DNA of 64,000 nucleotides from the NCBI RefSeq assembly GCF_002847445.1, contig NZ_CP025430.1:2728001-2792000 (forward strand), given 5' to 3'. Under the pieces are notes generated by a model. It made no database searches. It saw only the letters and a program-made list of their open reading frames with translations, and was not told where the DNA came from. The DNA is from Paracoccus zhejiangensis. Lineage in GTDB: Bacteria > Pseudomonadota > Alphaproteobacteria > Rhodobacterales > Rhodobacteraceae. Positions 33,895-43,313 of the stretch are shown one piece after another. The stretch's first letter is position 1. Each line of letters opens with the position of its first letter. Both the position numbers and the translations under genes were made by a program.

Positions 33895-36204
33895 ATGAGA
33901 AATTCACTTGCGGCGCTGCTGGCACTCGGCTTAGCCGGATTGCAGTTCATCGCCGTTCTGGCGGTGGTGCTGTCCTCTTACCTGACCTCCGAGCGGACGC
34001 TGCTTGATCACGCCCGCTCGCTGCTGACCGATGTGGGCTATAACGCGACAGAACATACCAAGGGTTTTCTCGACCCGGCGCGCAGCGCGGCCGAGTTGGC
34101 CGCGAGGCTGGCACAGCACCGGGTCGTAGCCAGCGACGATCCTGCCCTGCTCGAGCAGTTCCTGTTCCAGCAATTGCGGGTGACGCCGAACTTCTCGGGC
34201 CTCTATTACGGCGACGAGAACGGCACCTTCGTCATGATCATGCGGACCGAGACGCCCGGCCGGTTCCGCTCCAAGATCATCCTGACCCAGCCAGAACGTT
34301 CGGTGCAGTTCATCTGGCGGAACGAGGATTTCAGCGCCGTCGACAGCAAGATGGACCCGGCCGACCAGTTCGATCCGCGCACCCGGCCCTGGTACCAGCG
34401 CGCCGCCGAGACGCGGGGCACGATCTGGACCGACCCCTATATCTTCTTCTCGGCCAAGGCGCCGGGCATCACGCTCGCCTCGCCGGTCTTTTCCTCGCGC
34501 GGTGCCATCCGTGGCGTGGTCGGCGTGGATATCGAGATCAGCAGCATCTCGAACTTCCTGTCGCGGCTGCGCATCGGCACCTCGGGCAAGGCGCTGATGA
34601 TCAACCAGAACGGCGACGTGATCGCCCACCCCAACCAGGACCTGATCCAGACCGAGAACAGCGACGGATCGCTGCGCTTTACCCAGATCGACGAGATCAA
34701 GGACCCGATTGCCCGCACCGCGTTCGGCAGCACCGGGCTGAACGTGGCCGACGGCAAGACCCGTCGCGCGACCTTTTCAGAGATCACCTACGGTGATGCC
34801 CGCTATGTCGCCAGCGTCATGCCGGTGATCAGCGAGGAATTACCCTGGACCATTGCGGTCTATGCGCCGGAGGACGACTTTACCGGCGCGATCAAGAAAA
34901 ACCGGGCGACCAATATCTGGATCGCGGCGCTGGTGGCCATCGTCACCGGGCTGATCGGGCTGGCGCTGGCGCAGTTCATCCATCGACCGGTGCGCGCCTT
35001 TGCCGTCCGTTCCGCGCTGATCTCGCAGGGCGAGATCGACCCATCCGAGCCGATGCCCAAGACCTATAGCGAGCTGGCCGAGGCCAATGCCTCGCTGGTG
35101 CGCCAGATCGTCGAGCGCAAGAAGACCGAGCGCGAGTATGGCCTGACCTTCGATCGTTCCTCGCGCGGCATGGCCCAGATCGCGCCCGAAAGCGGGCGGT
35201 TCCTCAAGGTGAATTCGACCTTCTCGGACATGACCGGCTACAGCGCCGAGGAACTGGCAGCCATGGACTATGCCGACCTTGCCCCGCCCGAGGATGCCGG
35301 CCTGCTCAGGCCCCTGACCCCGATGCAGGACGAGGACTTCGCCACCCATCGCGAGGCAAGGCTGATCCGCAAGGATGGCGATGCGATCAGCGTGACGGTG
35401 AACGCCATCCTGATCCGCGACCATAACGGCCAGCCGCTGCATGCCGTGGTGGCCTTTGACGACATCACCGAGACCAAGGTGAAGGAAGGCCAGATCGCCC
35501 GGCTGAACCGCGACCTGTCGCATCTGGCGCGGGGCGAGACCATGGGCGAACTGGCCGCCGGGCTGGCGCACGAGGTGAACCAGCCGCTGGCCGCCATTGC
35601 CCAGAATGCCGACACCGCGCTTCTGGTGCTGGATCAGGCCAAGGACAGCCCGCCGGAACTGCGCGAGATCCTGACCGAGATCGAGAAACAGTCGCTGCGC
35701 GCGGGCGAGATCATCCGGGCGCTGCGCGGTTTCATCCGGAAGGAAGAGGTCACCACCGACCCCTTCGACCTGTCGGAACTGGTCGAGCAGACCCGCATCC
35801 TCGTCCAGCCCGAGGCGACCGAGGCCGGGGTCGCGCTGCACACGATCCTGCCGCCCTTGCCGCCGGTCGCCGCCAACCGCGTACAGATCGCCCAGGTGCT
35901 GGTGAACCTGATGCGCAACGCCATCGAGGCTATGCAGAAATCCGACCCGACGCTGCGGCAGGTGACGGTTGCCGCCCGGCAGATCGGCGGCCAGATCGAG
36001 GTTTCCGTCACCGATACCGGCCCCGGGGTCGATCCGGCGATCAGCCTCTTCACCAAGTTCGAGACGACGAAATCCACCGGGATGGGGCTTGGCCTGTCCA
36101 TTTGCCGCTCGCTGATCGAGGCGAATGGTGGCAAGCTGTGGCTTGACCATGATCATTCGGCCGGTGCCCGCTTCTGCTTTACCCTGCCGGTAAGGGCCGC
36201 CTGA
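33895..36204 (+). CDS. Sensor histidine kinase with periplasmic dCACHE and PAS domains
   Basis: 769 residues from the ATG at 33895. A membrane helix spans ~7-30, then a periplasmic dCACHE-type sensor (~35-345, with RTRPWYQRAAETRGTIWTDP), a second helix (~350-370), a HAMP-like linker and a PAS domain (~425-545). The kinase core has the H-box GELAAGLAHEVNQPLAAIA, N-box VNLMRNAIEAM, and G-boxes DTGPGVDP and GMGLGLSICRS. The H-box is of the FixL/DctB type. CACHE domains sense small extracellular molecules such as carboxylates or amino acids. It is coupled (TGATG) to the response regulator. Confidence 0.9.
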   Translation: MRNSLAALLALGLAGLQFIAVLAVVLSSYLTSERTLLDHARSLLTDVGYNATEHTKGFLDPARSAAELAARLAQHRVVASDDPALLEQFLFQQLRVTPNFSGLYYGDENGTFVMIMRTETPGRFRSKIILTQPERSVQFIWRNEDFSAVDSKMDPADQFDPRTRPWYQRAAETRGTIWTDPYIFFSAKAPGITLASPVFSSRGAIRGVVGVDIEISSISNFLSRLRIGTSGKALMINQNGDVIAHPNQDLIQTENSDGSLRFTQIDEIKDPIARTAFGSTGLNVADGKTRRATFSEITYGDARYVASVMPVISEELPWTIAVYAPEDDFTGAIKKNRATNIWIAALVAIVTGLIGLALAQFIHRPVRAFAVRSALISQGEIDPSEPMPKTYSELAEANASLVRQIVERKKTEREYGLTFDRSSRGMAQIAPESGRFLKVNSTFSDMTGYSAEELAAMDYADLAPPEDAGLLRPLTPMQDEDFATHREARLIRKDGDAISVTVNAILIRDHNGQPLHAVVAFDDITETKVKEGQIARLNRDLSHLARGETMGELAAGLAHEVNQPLAAIAQNADTALLVLDQAKDSPPELREILTEIEKQSLRAGEIIRALRGFIRKEEVTTDPFDLSELVEQTRILVQPEATEAGVALHTILPPLPPVAANRVQIAQVLVNLMRNAIEAMQKSDPTLRQVTVAARQIGGQIEVSVTDTGPGVDPAISLFTKFETTKSTGMGLGLSICRSLIEANGGKLWLDHDHSAGARFCFTLPVRAA

Positions 36205-36884
36205 TGAAGAACGAGCAATCACCCATGGCCGAAGAGAACACCACCGCCCCCGCCGGCACTGTCTACATCGTCGATGACGACCCGGATATCCGCTCGTCCC
36301 TGTCGCGGGCGCTGAGGGTTCGGGGCTATGCCGTGGAAAGTTTCGACTCGGCGGCGGGCTTTCTCGAAAGCTATGACGGCAATCCCCATGGCTGCCTGAT
36401 CCTCGATCAGGGCCTACCGGGCATGACCGGGCTGGAGTTGCAGAAATACCTGAACCAGGAAAGCCGCGCCCTGCCGATCATCTTCATCACCGGTCATGGC
36501 GGCGTGCCGGAATCGGTGCAGGCAATCAAGGGCGGGGCGCTGGATTTCCTCGAAAAACCCTTCCGCCAGTCGGAGCTGATCGAGCGAATCAACACCGCGC
36601 TCGAATCGGCGGAACGGCTGATGCAGGTGGAAAACCAGAGCCGCGATGCCCGCTCGAAGCTGGAACGGCTGACCCCGCGCGAACGCGAGATTGCCGGTTA
36701 CATGCTGGCCAATCCCGGCGATCTGTCCAGCAAGGGCATCGCTAGGGCGCTGGACATCAGCCCGCGCACCGTCGATCACCACCGGGCGCGCATTCTGGAA
36801 AAGCTGCAGATCGGATCGGTGGCCGAACTGATCGACCTGGCACGACGGCTGAATAATCCGCCCGTCGCCTCCCGCGAGGTCTGA
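36204..36884 (+). CDS. FixJ/NarL-family response regulator
   Basis: 226 residues. The receiver domain has the acidic pair VYIVDDDPD, the phospho-acceptor Asp in CLILDQGLPGMTG, the Thr in IIFITGHGG and the Lys in FLEKPF. A LuxR-type HTH follows (LTPREREIAGYMLANPGD, GIARALDISPRTVDHHRARI). It acts with the CACHE-PAS kinase directly upstream. The target is unknown; no transporter operon follows on the same strand. Confidence 0.93.
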   Translation: MKNEQSPMAEENTTAPAGTVYIVDDDPDIRSSLSRALRVRGYAVESFDSAAGFLESYDGNPHGCLILDQGLPGMTGLELQKYLNQESRALPIIFITGHGGVPESVQAIKGGALDFLEKPFRQSELIERINTALESAERLMQVENQSRDARSKLERLTPREREIAGYMLANPGDLSSKGIARALDISPRTVDHHRARILEKLQIGSVAELIDLARRLNNPPVASREV

Positions 36885-37191
36885 GGCCCGGCAGAGCAGC
36901 CTTTGTCCGGCGAACACGGCAGGACGAAAAATCGACCGCCAGAACCTTCTTGGTGGGTAACCGGTTCAGGCGGCCGCAGGCTATTGTCTTGGTCTTATCG
37001 TTTGAAAAAAGTCACTCGTTACGAACCCAGAGAGAGCGTTCGCTGCAGCTGCGGATCGGGGTCCGGCAGCCTTGTCAATCACTTGCCACATCACCTGTTC
37101 AGAATACGAAATGCCGCCGCCACGCGAAATGCGTGGCTTTGCCTAGGTAGATTTGCCTAGAAATGCCCAAGTGGGCAGGAATGCAGCGCCC
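36885..37191. other. Intergenic region between response regulator and lacI-type gene
   Basis: 307 bp between convergent genes. No convincing gene. A short palindrome tgcccaagtgggca at 37164-37177, followed on the minus strand by tttct, could end the LacI-type transcript. The 9-mer tttgcctag occurs twice just before it (near 37137 and 37153). A loosely GC-poor patch near 36985-37020 was seen without a clear role. Confidence 0.45.
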
Positions 37192-38232
37192 TCAGGCCGA
37201 GCCGCGCTGGATCAGCTGAAAGCCCACATCGACGACGGAAGGCCCCGGCACGCCCTCGCCGAAACGGCTGAGCAATGCCCCCGCTGCCGCCTCGCCCAGA
37301 ACGGCGCGATCGACCCGGATGGTGGTCAGCGCCGGATGGGTATGGGCGGCGAAATCCTGATCGCCGAAACCGATCACGGCGATCTGGTCAGGTACGCGGA
37401 GGCCCCGCGCCGCCGCCTCGGTCAGCAGGCCATGGGCGAACTGGTCGGAACTGCAGAAGACCACGCCACCTATGAACCCCTGCCGGTCCAGCAGTTCGAC
37501 CAGTGCCGCCCGACCCTGTGCCAGCGTGGCGGTACCCGGCTGGAAATCCACCGCCGGCACCTCGGCCCCGGTCATCCGCTGGAAGCTCTGCACGAAACTG
37601 TCGCGCCGCCGGATCGCGCGGGCATCGCCGGCGGTCACGGTCGCCGCGCGCCGGTAGCCCGCCTTGACCGCGAATTCCGCAGCCGCCTGCCCCGTTGCCG
37701 CATGGGAAAAGCCGACGCAGCAATCGATGGGGGTTTCACTGATATCCCAGATCTCGACCACCGGAATGCCCGAGCCGATCAGCATCCGCCGCGTTCCCGG
37801 CGCGTGATGCACCCCGGTCAGCAGGACGCCATCGGGGCGGCGGCTCAGCAGTGCCTCGACCAGCGCCTGTTCGCGCTCGGGGTCATGGCCGGTTTCCGAC
37901 AGCATGATCTGGTAGCCGTTTTCCCGCATGATCTCCGAGAAGCCATGCAGCAGGCTGGAATAGACGATATTCGTGAAGGACGGCACCAGCGCCGCGATCA
38001 GGTTGCTGCGGCGCGAGGCCAGCGCGCCCGCCAGCGCGTTCGGCACATAGCCGGTCGCCCGGATCGCCTCGTGGATGCGGGCCAGCGTCTCGGGCGAGAC
38101 CTTCGAGGGGTCCGACAGTGCCCGCGACACCGTGACCTGCGACACGCCCGCCATGCGCCCGACGGTCGTCATGGTGACGGCTGCGGAGGCTGGCAGGCCC
38201 GGCCGCCGTCGCGTTGCGTCGCTGTCGCCCAT
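37192..38232 (-). CDS. LacI-family regulator of the sugar-acid (AraCDE-like) module
   Basis: 346 residues from the ATG at 38232, with caggaa 4-5 nt upstream; a TTG at 38247 is an alternative. The HTH is at ~20-40 (TTVGRMAGVSQVTVSRALSD), and the effector domain follows (LIAALVPSFTNIVYSSLLHG, GFSHAATGQAAAEFAV, IAVIGFGDQDFAAHTHP), closest in look to GntR/IdnR-type gluconate repressors. It is divergent from the dehydratase operon. A perfect 16-bp palindrome at 38357 and a weaker relative at 38248 lie in the shared region, suggesting control of both directions. Confidence 0.9.
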   Translation of the reverse strand: MGDSDATRRRPGLPASAAVTMTTVGRMAGVSQVTVSRALSDPSKVSPETLARIHEAIRATGYVPNALAGALASRRSNLIAALVPSFTNIVYSSLLHGFSEIMRENGYQIMLSETGHDPEREQALVEALLSRRPDGVLLTGVHHAPGTRRMLIGSGIPVVEIWDISETPIDCCVGFSHAATGQAAAEFAVKAGYRRAATVTAGDARAIRRRDSFVQSFQRMTGAEVPAVDFQPGTATLAQGRAALVELLDRQGFIGGVVFCSSDQFAHGLLTEAAARGLRVPDQIAVIGFGDQDFAAHTHPALTTIRVDRAVLGEAAAGALLSRFGEGVPGPSVVDVGFQLIQRGSA

Positions 38233-38247
38233 CACGTTCCTGCCCAA

Positions 38248-38261
38248 TGTTTACGCATTCA
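38248..38261. promoter_or_regulatory. Weak operator-like site next to the lacI-type start
   Basis: The sequence tgtttacgcattca matches 11 of 14 positions of the core of the perfect palindrome at 38358-38371 when aligned on the central CG. It lies 16 bp upstream of the regulator's ATG and could serve autoregulation. Confidence 0.45.
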
Positions 38262-38356
38262 TCAGTTGAGAGGATTTTGCACCAACTTGTCAAGTCATGC
38301 TGCGCTACCTGCATTTTTGACCTGCACACCGCGCAAATCCGTCTTGACCCTTCGTC

Positions 38357-38372
38357 ATGTATGCGCATACAT
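38357..38372. promoter_or_regulatory. Perfect 16-bp palindrome, LacI-type operator for the dehydratase operon
   Basis: The sequence atgtatgcgcatacat equals its own reverse complement and has the central CG seen in LacI/GalR operators. It starts 7 bp after a possible -35 (ttgacc, 38344-38349) and covers the likely -10 of the plus-strand operon that begins at 38403. Repression by the divergent LacI-type regulator is inferred. Confidence 0.8.
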
Positions 38373-38402
38373 CGTCTCATCCAGAATCGGGGGAGGGGAC
38401 GG

Positions 38403-40145
38403 ATGGCCTTGGACGGACGTATCACCGCAGACCAATTGCGCAGCGCACGCTGGTTTGCCCCCGACGATCTGCGCAGCTTTGGCCACCGCTCGCGGATGAT
38501 GCAGCTGGGCTATGCGGAAGAGGAATTCGTCGGCAAGCCGATCATCGGCATCCTGAACACCTGGTCCGAACTGAATTCCTGCCACGGCCATTTCCCCGAA
38601 CGGGTCAGGGACGTGAAGCGCGGCGTTCTGGCGGCAGGCGGCTTCCCGGTCGAGATGCCGGCCCTGTCGGTCGATGAAAGCTTCACCAAGCCGACCTCGA
38701 TGCTTTATCGCAACATGCTGGCGATGGAGACCGAAGAGATGATCCGCTCGCACCCGCTGGACGGCGTGGTGCTGATGGGCGGCTGCGACAAGACCACGCC
38801 GGGGCTGGTCATGGGCGCGATCACGGCGGGCGTGCCGATGATCTTCCTGCCCGCCGGGCCGATGCTGCGCGGCAATTATGCCGGCAAGACGCTGGGGTCG
38901 GGCTCGGATGCGTGGAAATACTGGGACGAGCGCCGCGCCGGCAATATCTCGGACGAGGAATGGCTGGGCATCCAGGGCGGCATCGCCCGCTCGGTCGGCA
39001 CCTGCATGACCATGGGCACCGCCTCGACCATGACCTCGATCACCGAGGCGCTTGGCCTCAGCCTGCCCGGTTCCTCCTCGATCCCCGCCGCCGATTCCGG
39101 CCACCAGCGCATGGGCAGCGATTGCGGCCGCCGCATCGTCGACATGGTCTGGGAGGCGCTGACCCCCGACCGCATCGTCACCGAGGCCGCCGTGCGCAAT
39201 GCCGCCATCGTCGCCATGGCCACCGGCTGTTCGACCAATGCCGTGGTCCATCTGATCGCCATGGCCCGCCGCGCCGGGGTCGATCTGACGCTGGACGATC
39301 TGGACGCGCTTGGCCGCGACACGCCGATGATCTGCAATGTCCGTCCCTCGGGCAAAGATTACCTGATGGAAGATTTCTACTATGCCGGCGGCCTGCGCGC
39401 GCTGATGACGCAGCTGACCGAACGGCTGGACCTCTCGGCCCTGACCGTGACCGGCCGGACGCTTGGCGAGGGGATCGAGGGCGCCGTGGTCTATAATGAC
39501 GACGTGATCCGCCCGCTGTCGAACCCGGTCTATGCCGAGGGCTCGCTGGCGCTGCTGCGCGGCAACCTCTGCCCCGATGGCGCGGTCATCAAGCCCGCCG
39601 CCTGCGATCCGAAATACTGGGTCCATGAAGGCCCGGCGCTGGTCTTTGACAGCTATCCCGAGATGAAGAAGGCCATCGACGACGAGACGCTGGACGTGAC
39701 CCCCGACCATGTGCTGGTCCTGCGCAATGCCGGGCCGCAGGGCGGGCCGGGGATGCCGGAATGGGGCATGCTGCCGATCCCCAAGGCGCTGATCAAGCAG
39801 GGCCACCGCGACATGCTGCGCATCTCGGATGCGCGCATGTCCGGCACCTCCTACGGAGCCTGCGTGCTGCATGTGGCGCCCGAAAGCTTTGTCGGCGGGC
39901 CGCTGGCGCTTCTGAAAACCGGCGATATCGTGCGGCTGGACCTGCCCAACCGGCGGCTCGACATGCTGGTCGACGAGGCCGAGATCGCCCGCCGCCGGGC
40001 CGAATGGACAGCGCCGGAACCGCGCTTCGAGCGTGGCTGGGGCTATATGTTCTCGCGCCATGTGACGCAGGCCGACAAGGGGTGCGATTTCGACTTCCTC
40101 GAACGCGGCTTTGGCCGTGCCGCCGGCGAACCCGACATCTTCTGA
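38403..40145 (+). CDS. IlvD/EDD-family sugar-acid dehydratase (arabinonate/pentonate dehydratase type)
   Basis: 580 residues, the length of L-arabinonate/D-xylonate dehydratases. The Fe-S ligands are Cys60 (NSCHGHF), Cys128 (GGCDKTTPG) and Cys201 (GTCMTMGTASTM), and Lys130 is the magnesium-site lysine. It removes water from an aldonic acid to give a 2-keto-3-deoxy acid. gggaggggac precedes the ATG. The genes that follow complete a non-phosphorylative route to 2-oxoglutarate. Whether the substrate is an arabinonate, xylonate or another aldonate cannot be decided by eye. Confidence 0.9.
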   Translation: MALDGRITADQLRSARWFAPDDLRSFGHRSRMMQLGYAEEEFVGKPIIGILNTWSELNSCHGHFPERVRDVKRGVLAAGGFPVEMPALSVDESFTKPTSMLYRNMLAMETEEMIRSHPLDGVVLMGGCDKTTPGLVMGAITAGVPMIFLPAGPMLRGNYAGKTLGSGSDAWKYWDERRAGNISDEEWLGIQGGIARSVGTCMTMGTASTMTSITEALGLSLPGSSSIPAADSGHQRMGSDCGRRIVDMVWEALTPDRIVTEAAVRNAAIVAMATGCSTNAVVHLIAMARRAGVDLTLDDLDALGRDTPMICNVRPSGKDYLMEDFYYAGGLRALMTQLTERLDLSALTVTGRTLGEGIEGAVVYNDDVIRPLSNPVYAEGSLALLRGNLCPDGAVIKPAACDPKYWVHEGPALVFDSYPEMKKAIDDETLDVTPDHVLVLRNAGPQGGPGMPEWGMLPIPKALIKQGHRDMLRISDARMSGTSYGACVLHVAPESFVGGPLALLKTGDIVRLDLPNRRLDMLVDEAEIARRRAEWTAPEPRFERGWGYMFSRHVTQADKGCDFDFLERGFGRAAGEPDIF

Positions 40146-40153
40146 GAGGCATC

Positions 40154-41050
40154 ATGGCTCACGATCTGGACAAGGCGCTGGCCGGGATCTCCGGCATTCT
40201 GGTCACCCCCTATGACGCGGCGGGCGAGATCGCTCCGGCGAAACTGGCGCCGATCATCGACCGGGCGATTGCGGCGGGCGTGCATATGCCGGTCGTCAAC
40301 GGCAATACCGGCGAATTCTATGCCCTGACCACAGACGAGGCCGTTGCCATGGTCGGCGAGGTTGCGGCGCTGATCGACGGGCGGGCGCCGCTGCTGGCTG
40401 GTGTCGGGCGCGGCATCCGTGACGCGGTGCGGCTGGCCCGCGCGTCGGCCGATGCCGGGGCTTCTGCGCTGATGGTGCATCAGCCCCCCGATCCCTTCGT
40501 CGCCCCGCGCGGCACGGTGGATTATGTCAGGGCGATCTCGGACGCCTCGGGCCTGCCGATCATGCTCTATCTCAGGAACGACGCCATCGGCACCAAGGGG
40601 ATACAGGCGCTCTGCGAGATCCCGGGCGTCAAGGGCGTGAAATGGGCGACGCCCAACCCGATGAAACTGGCCGACGCCATCGCCGCCTGCGATCCCGCGA
40701 TCACCTGGGTCTGCGGTCTTGCCGAAGTCTGGGCGCCGGCGCTTTATGCCGTGGGCGCGCGGGGCTTTACCTCGGGGCTGATCAATGTCTGGCCGGAACG
40801 CTCGGTCGCCATCCACAGCGCGCTGGACGCAGGCGATTTCGCCGAGGCCCGTCGCCTGATCGCCGAGATGCGCGCCTTCGAGGATATCCGCGCCGAAGAG
40901 TTGAACGGCACCAATGTCACCGGCGTAAAGGCGGCGCTGCAGGCCCTCGGTCAGGATTGCGGCCCGACAAGACCGCCCTCGGCCTGGCCGCTGAGCGATG
41001 GACAACAGGCGCAGCTTCTGGCCTTCCTGCGCGCGAACAACCTGATCTGA
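40154..41050 (+). CDS. DHDPS-family 2-keto-3-deoxy-sugar-acid dehydratase/aldolase
   Basis: 298 residues, TIM barrel of the DapA/NanA family. The Schiff-base lysine is Lys163 (VKGVKWATPNP) and the helper tyrosine is Tyr139 (IMLYLRND). By position between an aldonate dehydratase and a semialdehyde dehydrogenase, it most likely dehydrates 2-keto-3-deoxy-pentonate to 2-oxoglutarate semialdehyde (AraD-type). An aldolase of the same family would make pyruvate and an aldehyde instead. gagagg lies 3-8 nt before the ATG. Confidence 0.85.
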   Translation: MAHDLDKALAGISGILVTPYDAAGEIAPAKLAPIIDRAIAAGVHMPVVNGNTGEFYALTTDEAVAMVGEVAALIDGRAPLLAGVGRGIRDAVRLARASADAGASALMVHQPPDPFVAPRGTVDYVRAISDASGLPIMLYLRNDAIGTKGIQALCEIPGVKGVKWATPNPMKLADAIAACDPAITWVCGLAEVWAPALYAVGARGFTSGLINVWPERSVAIHSALDAGDFAEARRLIAEMRAFEDIRAEELNGTNVTGVKAALQALGQDCGPTRPPSAWPLSDGQQAQLLAFLRANNLI

Positions 41051-41061
41051 AAGGAACGACC

Positions 41062-42582
41062 ATGACCTTCACCCCCCACGGAAAACACCTGATCGCGGGC
41101 GAATGGGTCGGATCGGACCAGAGCTTCGCCTCGGAACCCGCGCATGGGCCGGTGCATCAGTTCTCGGTCGGCACGGTCGATCTGGTGAACCGCGCGGCCG
41201 AGGCGGCGGAAGAGGCCTTCTGGACCTATGCCTATACCACCCGCGAGGAGCGTGCCGCCTTCCTTGACGCCATCGCCGATGAGATCGAGGCGCGCGCCGA
41301 GGCGATCACCGAGATCGGTTCTCAGGAAACCGGCTTGCCCGAGGCGCGGCTTCAGGGCGAGCGGGGCCGCACCACGGGTCAGCTGCGCCTGTTCGCATCG
41401 CACATCCGCGACGGCGCCTATCTGGACCGCCGCCACGACAAGGCCCTGCCCGACCGCCAACCTTTGCCCCGCCCCGATATCCGTGTGATCCAGCGACCCA
41501 TCGGCCCGGTCGCGGTCTTTGGCGCCTCGAACTTCCCGCTGGCCTTCTCGACCGCCGGTGGCGACACCGCCGCCGCGCTGGCCGCCGGATGCCCGGTGGT
41601 GGTCAAGGGCCATTCCGCCCATCCCGGCACCGGCGAGATCGTGGCCGAGGCGGTTCTGGCCGCGATTGAAAAGACCGGAATGCCCAAGGGCGTCTTCTCG
41701 CTGATCCAGGGCGGCAAGCGCGATGTCGGCACATCGCTGGTGCAACACCCGCTGATCAAGGCCGTGGGCTTCACCGGCTCGCTTGGCGGTGGGCGCGCCC
41801 TCTTCGATCTTTGCGCGCAGCGCCCCGAGCCGATCCCCTTCTTCGGAGAACTGGGCTCGGTCAACCCGATGTTCATCCTGCCCCATGCGGCACAGGCGCG
41901 CGGGGCCGAGATCGGCAAGGGCTGGGCCGGCTCGCTGACCATGGGCGCGGGGCAGTTCTGCACCAATCCCGGCATTGCGGTGATCGAGACCGGTGCGGCG
42001 GGTGATGCCTTCGTCAGCGCGGCGAAGGATGCGCTGGCGCAGGTCGGCCCGCAGACCATGCTGACCGAGGGCATCGCGAAAGCCTATCGTGACGGTCAGG
42101 CGCGGTTCGAGGGTCGCAACAGCGTGACCCCGCTGCTCTCCACCGAAAGCAAGGGCCGCGAGGCGAACCCGAACCTCTATGAAACCGATGCCGCGACCTA
42201 TCTGCAGGATCACGCGCTTGGCGAAGAGGTCTTCGGCCCGCTGGGTCTGGTGATCCGGGTCAGCGGCACGGATGACATGGAGAAACTGGCGAAAGGGTTC
42301 GAGGGCCAGCTGACCGCGACCATCCATCTGGATGCCGAGGACGCCGCCGAAGCCCGCCGCCTGCTGCCGATCCTCGAGCGCAAGGCCGGACGCGTTCTGG
42401 CCAACGGCTTCCCGACCGGCGTCGAGGTCTCCGAGGCCATGGTCCATGGCGGCCCCTACCCCGCCTCGACCAATTTCGGCGCCACCTCGGTCGGCACCCT
42501 GTCGATCCGCCGCTTCCTGCGGCCGGTCAGCTTCCAGAACATCCCCGAGGGCGTGCTGCCCGACGACCTGCAGGACATCTAG
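41062..42582 (+). CDS. 2-oxoglutarate-semialdehyde dehydrogenase type aldehyde dehydrogenase
   Basis: 506 residues. Catalytic Cys300 (GAGQFCTNPG), general base Glu263 (FFGELGSVNPMF) and Asn157 (FGASNFPLAFS) mark an active ALDH. The FGASNFPLAFSTAGGDTA segment and length are typical of the KGSADH class found in arabinose, glucarate and hydroxyproline catabolism. It would oxidise the semialdehyde from the previous step to 2-oxoglutarate, entering the TCA cycle. It starts 11 bp after the DHDPS-family gene. Confidence 0.9.
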   Translation: MTFTPHGKHLIAGEWVGSDQSFASEPAHGPVHQFSVGTVDLVNRAAEAAEEAFWTYAYTTREERAAFLDAIADEIEARAEAITEIGSQETGLPEARLQGERGRTTGQLRLFASHIRDGAYLDRRHDKALPDRQPLPRPDIRVIQRPIGPVAVFGASNFPLAFSTAGGDTAAALAAGCPVVVKGHSAHPGTGEIVAEAVLAAIEKTGMPKGVFSLIQGGKRDVGTSLVQHPLIKAVGFTGSLGGGRALFDLCAQRPEPIPFFGELGSVNPMFILPHAAQARGAEIGKGWAGSLTMGAGQFCTNPGIAVIETGAAGDAFVSAAKDALAQVGPQTMLTEGIAKAYRDGQARFEGRNSVTPLLSTESKGREANPNLYETDAATYLQDHALGEEVFGPLGLVIRVSGTDDMEKLAKGFEGQLTATIHLDAEDAAEARRLLPILERKAGRVLANGFPTGVEVSEAMVHGGPYPASTNFGATSVGTLSIRRFLRPVSFQNIPEGVLPDDLQDI

Positions 42583-42602
42583 TTCAAAGAAGGAGCGCCA
42601 CC

Positions 42603-43313
42603 ATGAACCAAGTCACCCGCGACAAGCTGATGGGCGTGTCCGTCGCCACGCTGGCCAGCGTCCTCTACAAGCGCGGCCTGCGCAATCAGGTGATCCAGGG
42701 CGTCCATCCGCTTGGCTGGAAGGGCAAGAACATGGTGGGGCCAGCCTTCACCCTGCGCTACATGCCGGCGCGCGAGGATCGCAACCCGATGACGGTGTTC
42801 CGCAATGCCGATCATCCCCAGCGCGTCGCCATCGAGACCTGTCCGCCGGGCGCGGTGCTGGTGATGGACAGCCGCAAGCAGGCCAATGCCGCCTCGGCCG
42901 GTGACATCCTCATCACCCGGTTGATGATGCGCGGCGCGGCGGGGGTCGTCACCGATGGCGGCTTCCGCGACGCCGCCACCATCGCCGAACTGGAGATGCC
43001 AGCCTATCACACCCGCCCGTCCAGCCCGACCAACCTGACGAATAACGAGGCCATCGCCATCAACGAGCCGATCGGCTGCGGCGATGCCCCGGTCTTTCCG
43101 GGCGACATCATCGTGGGCGACGCCGATTGCGTCATCGTCATCCCCGCCGAGATCGCCGACGAATGCGCCGACGAGGCTGCCGAGATGACCGTCTACGAGG
43201 ATTTCGTCATCGAGAAGGTCAAGGCCGGCACGCCGATCATCGGGCTGTACCCGCAGACCAAGGCCGAATTCGCCGGGGAATTCGCGGCATGGCGCAAGTC
43301 GCAGAACCGCTAA
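42603..43313 (+). CDS. RraA-like aldolase-fold protein of the sugar-acid operon
   Basis: 236 residues. The RraA/HMG-aldolase fold is indicated by VSVATLASVLYKRGLRN, the core motif GVVTDGGFRDAATIAELEMP (Gly-Gly and Arg-Asp of the active site) and PVFPGDIIVGDADCVIVIP. Such genes often accompany aldonate dehydratases in alphaproteobacteria, but their reaction there is not established; cleavage of a 2-oxo acid is possible. gaaggag lies 8 nt before the ATG. The stop overlaps the convergent LysR gene by 4 bp. Confidence 0.85.
   Translation: MNQVTRDKLMGVSVATLASVLYKRGLRNQVIQGVHPLGWKGKNMVGPAFTLRYMPAREDRNPMTVFRNADHPQRVAIETCPPGAVLVMDSRKQANAASAGDILITRLMMRGAAGVVTDGGFRDAATIAELEMPAYHTRPSSPTNLTNNEAIAINEPIGCGDAPVFPGDIIVGDADCVIVIPAEIADECADEAAEMTVYEDFVIEKVKAGTPIIGLYPQTKAEFAGEFAAWRKSQNR

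Noticed and set aside
36903..37160. 85-codon frame with several cysteines after the response regulator
   Set aside because: No RBS, unlikely composition and no family resemblance; treated as non-coding.
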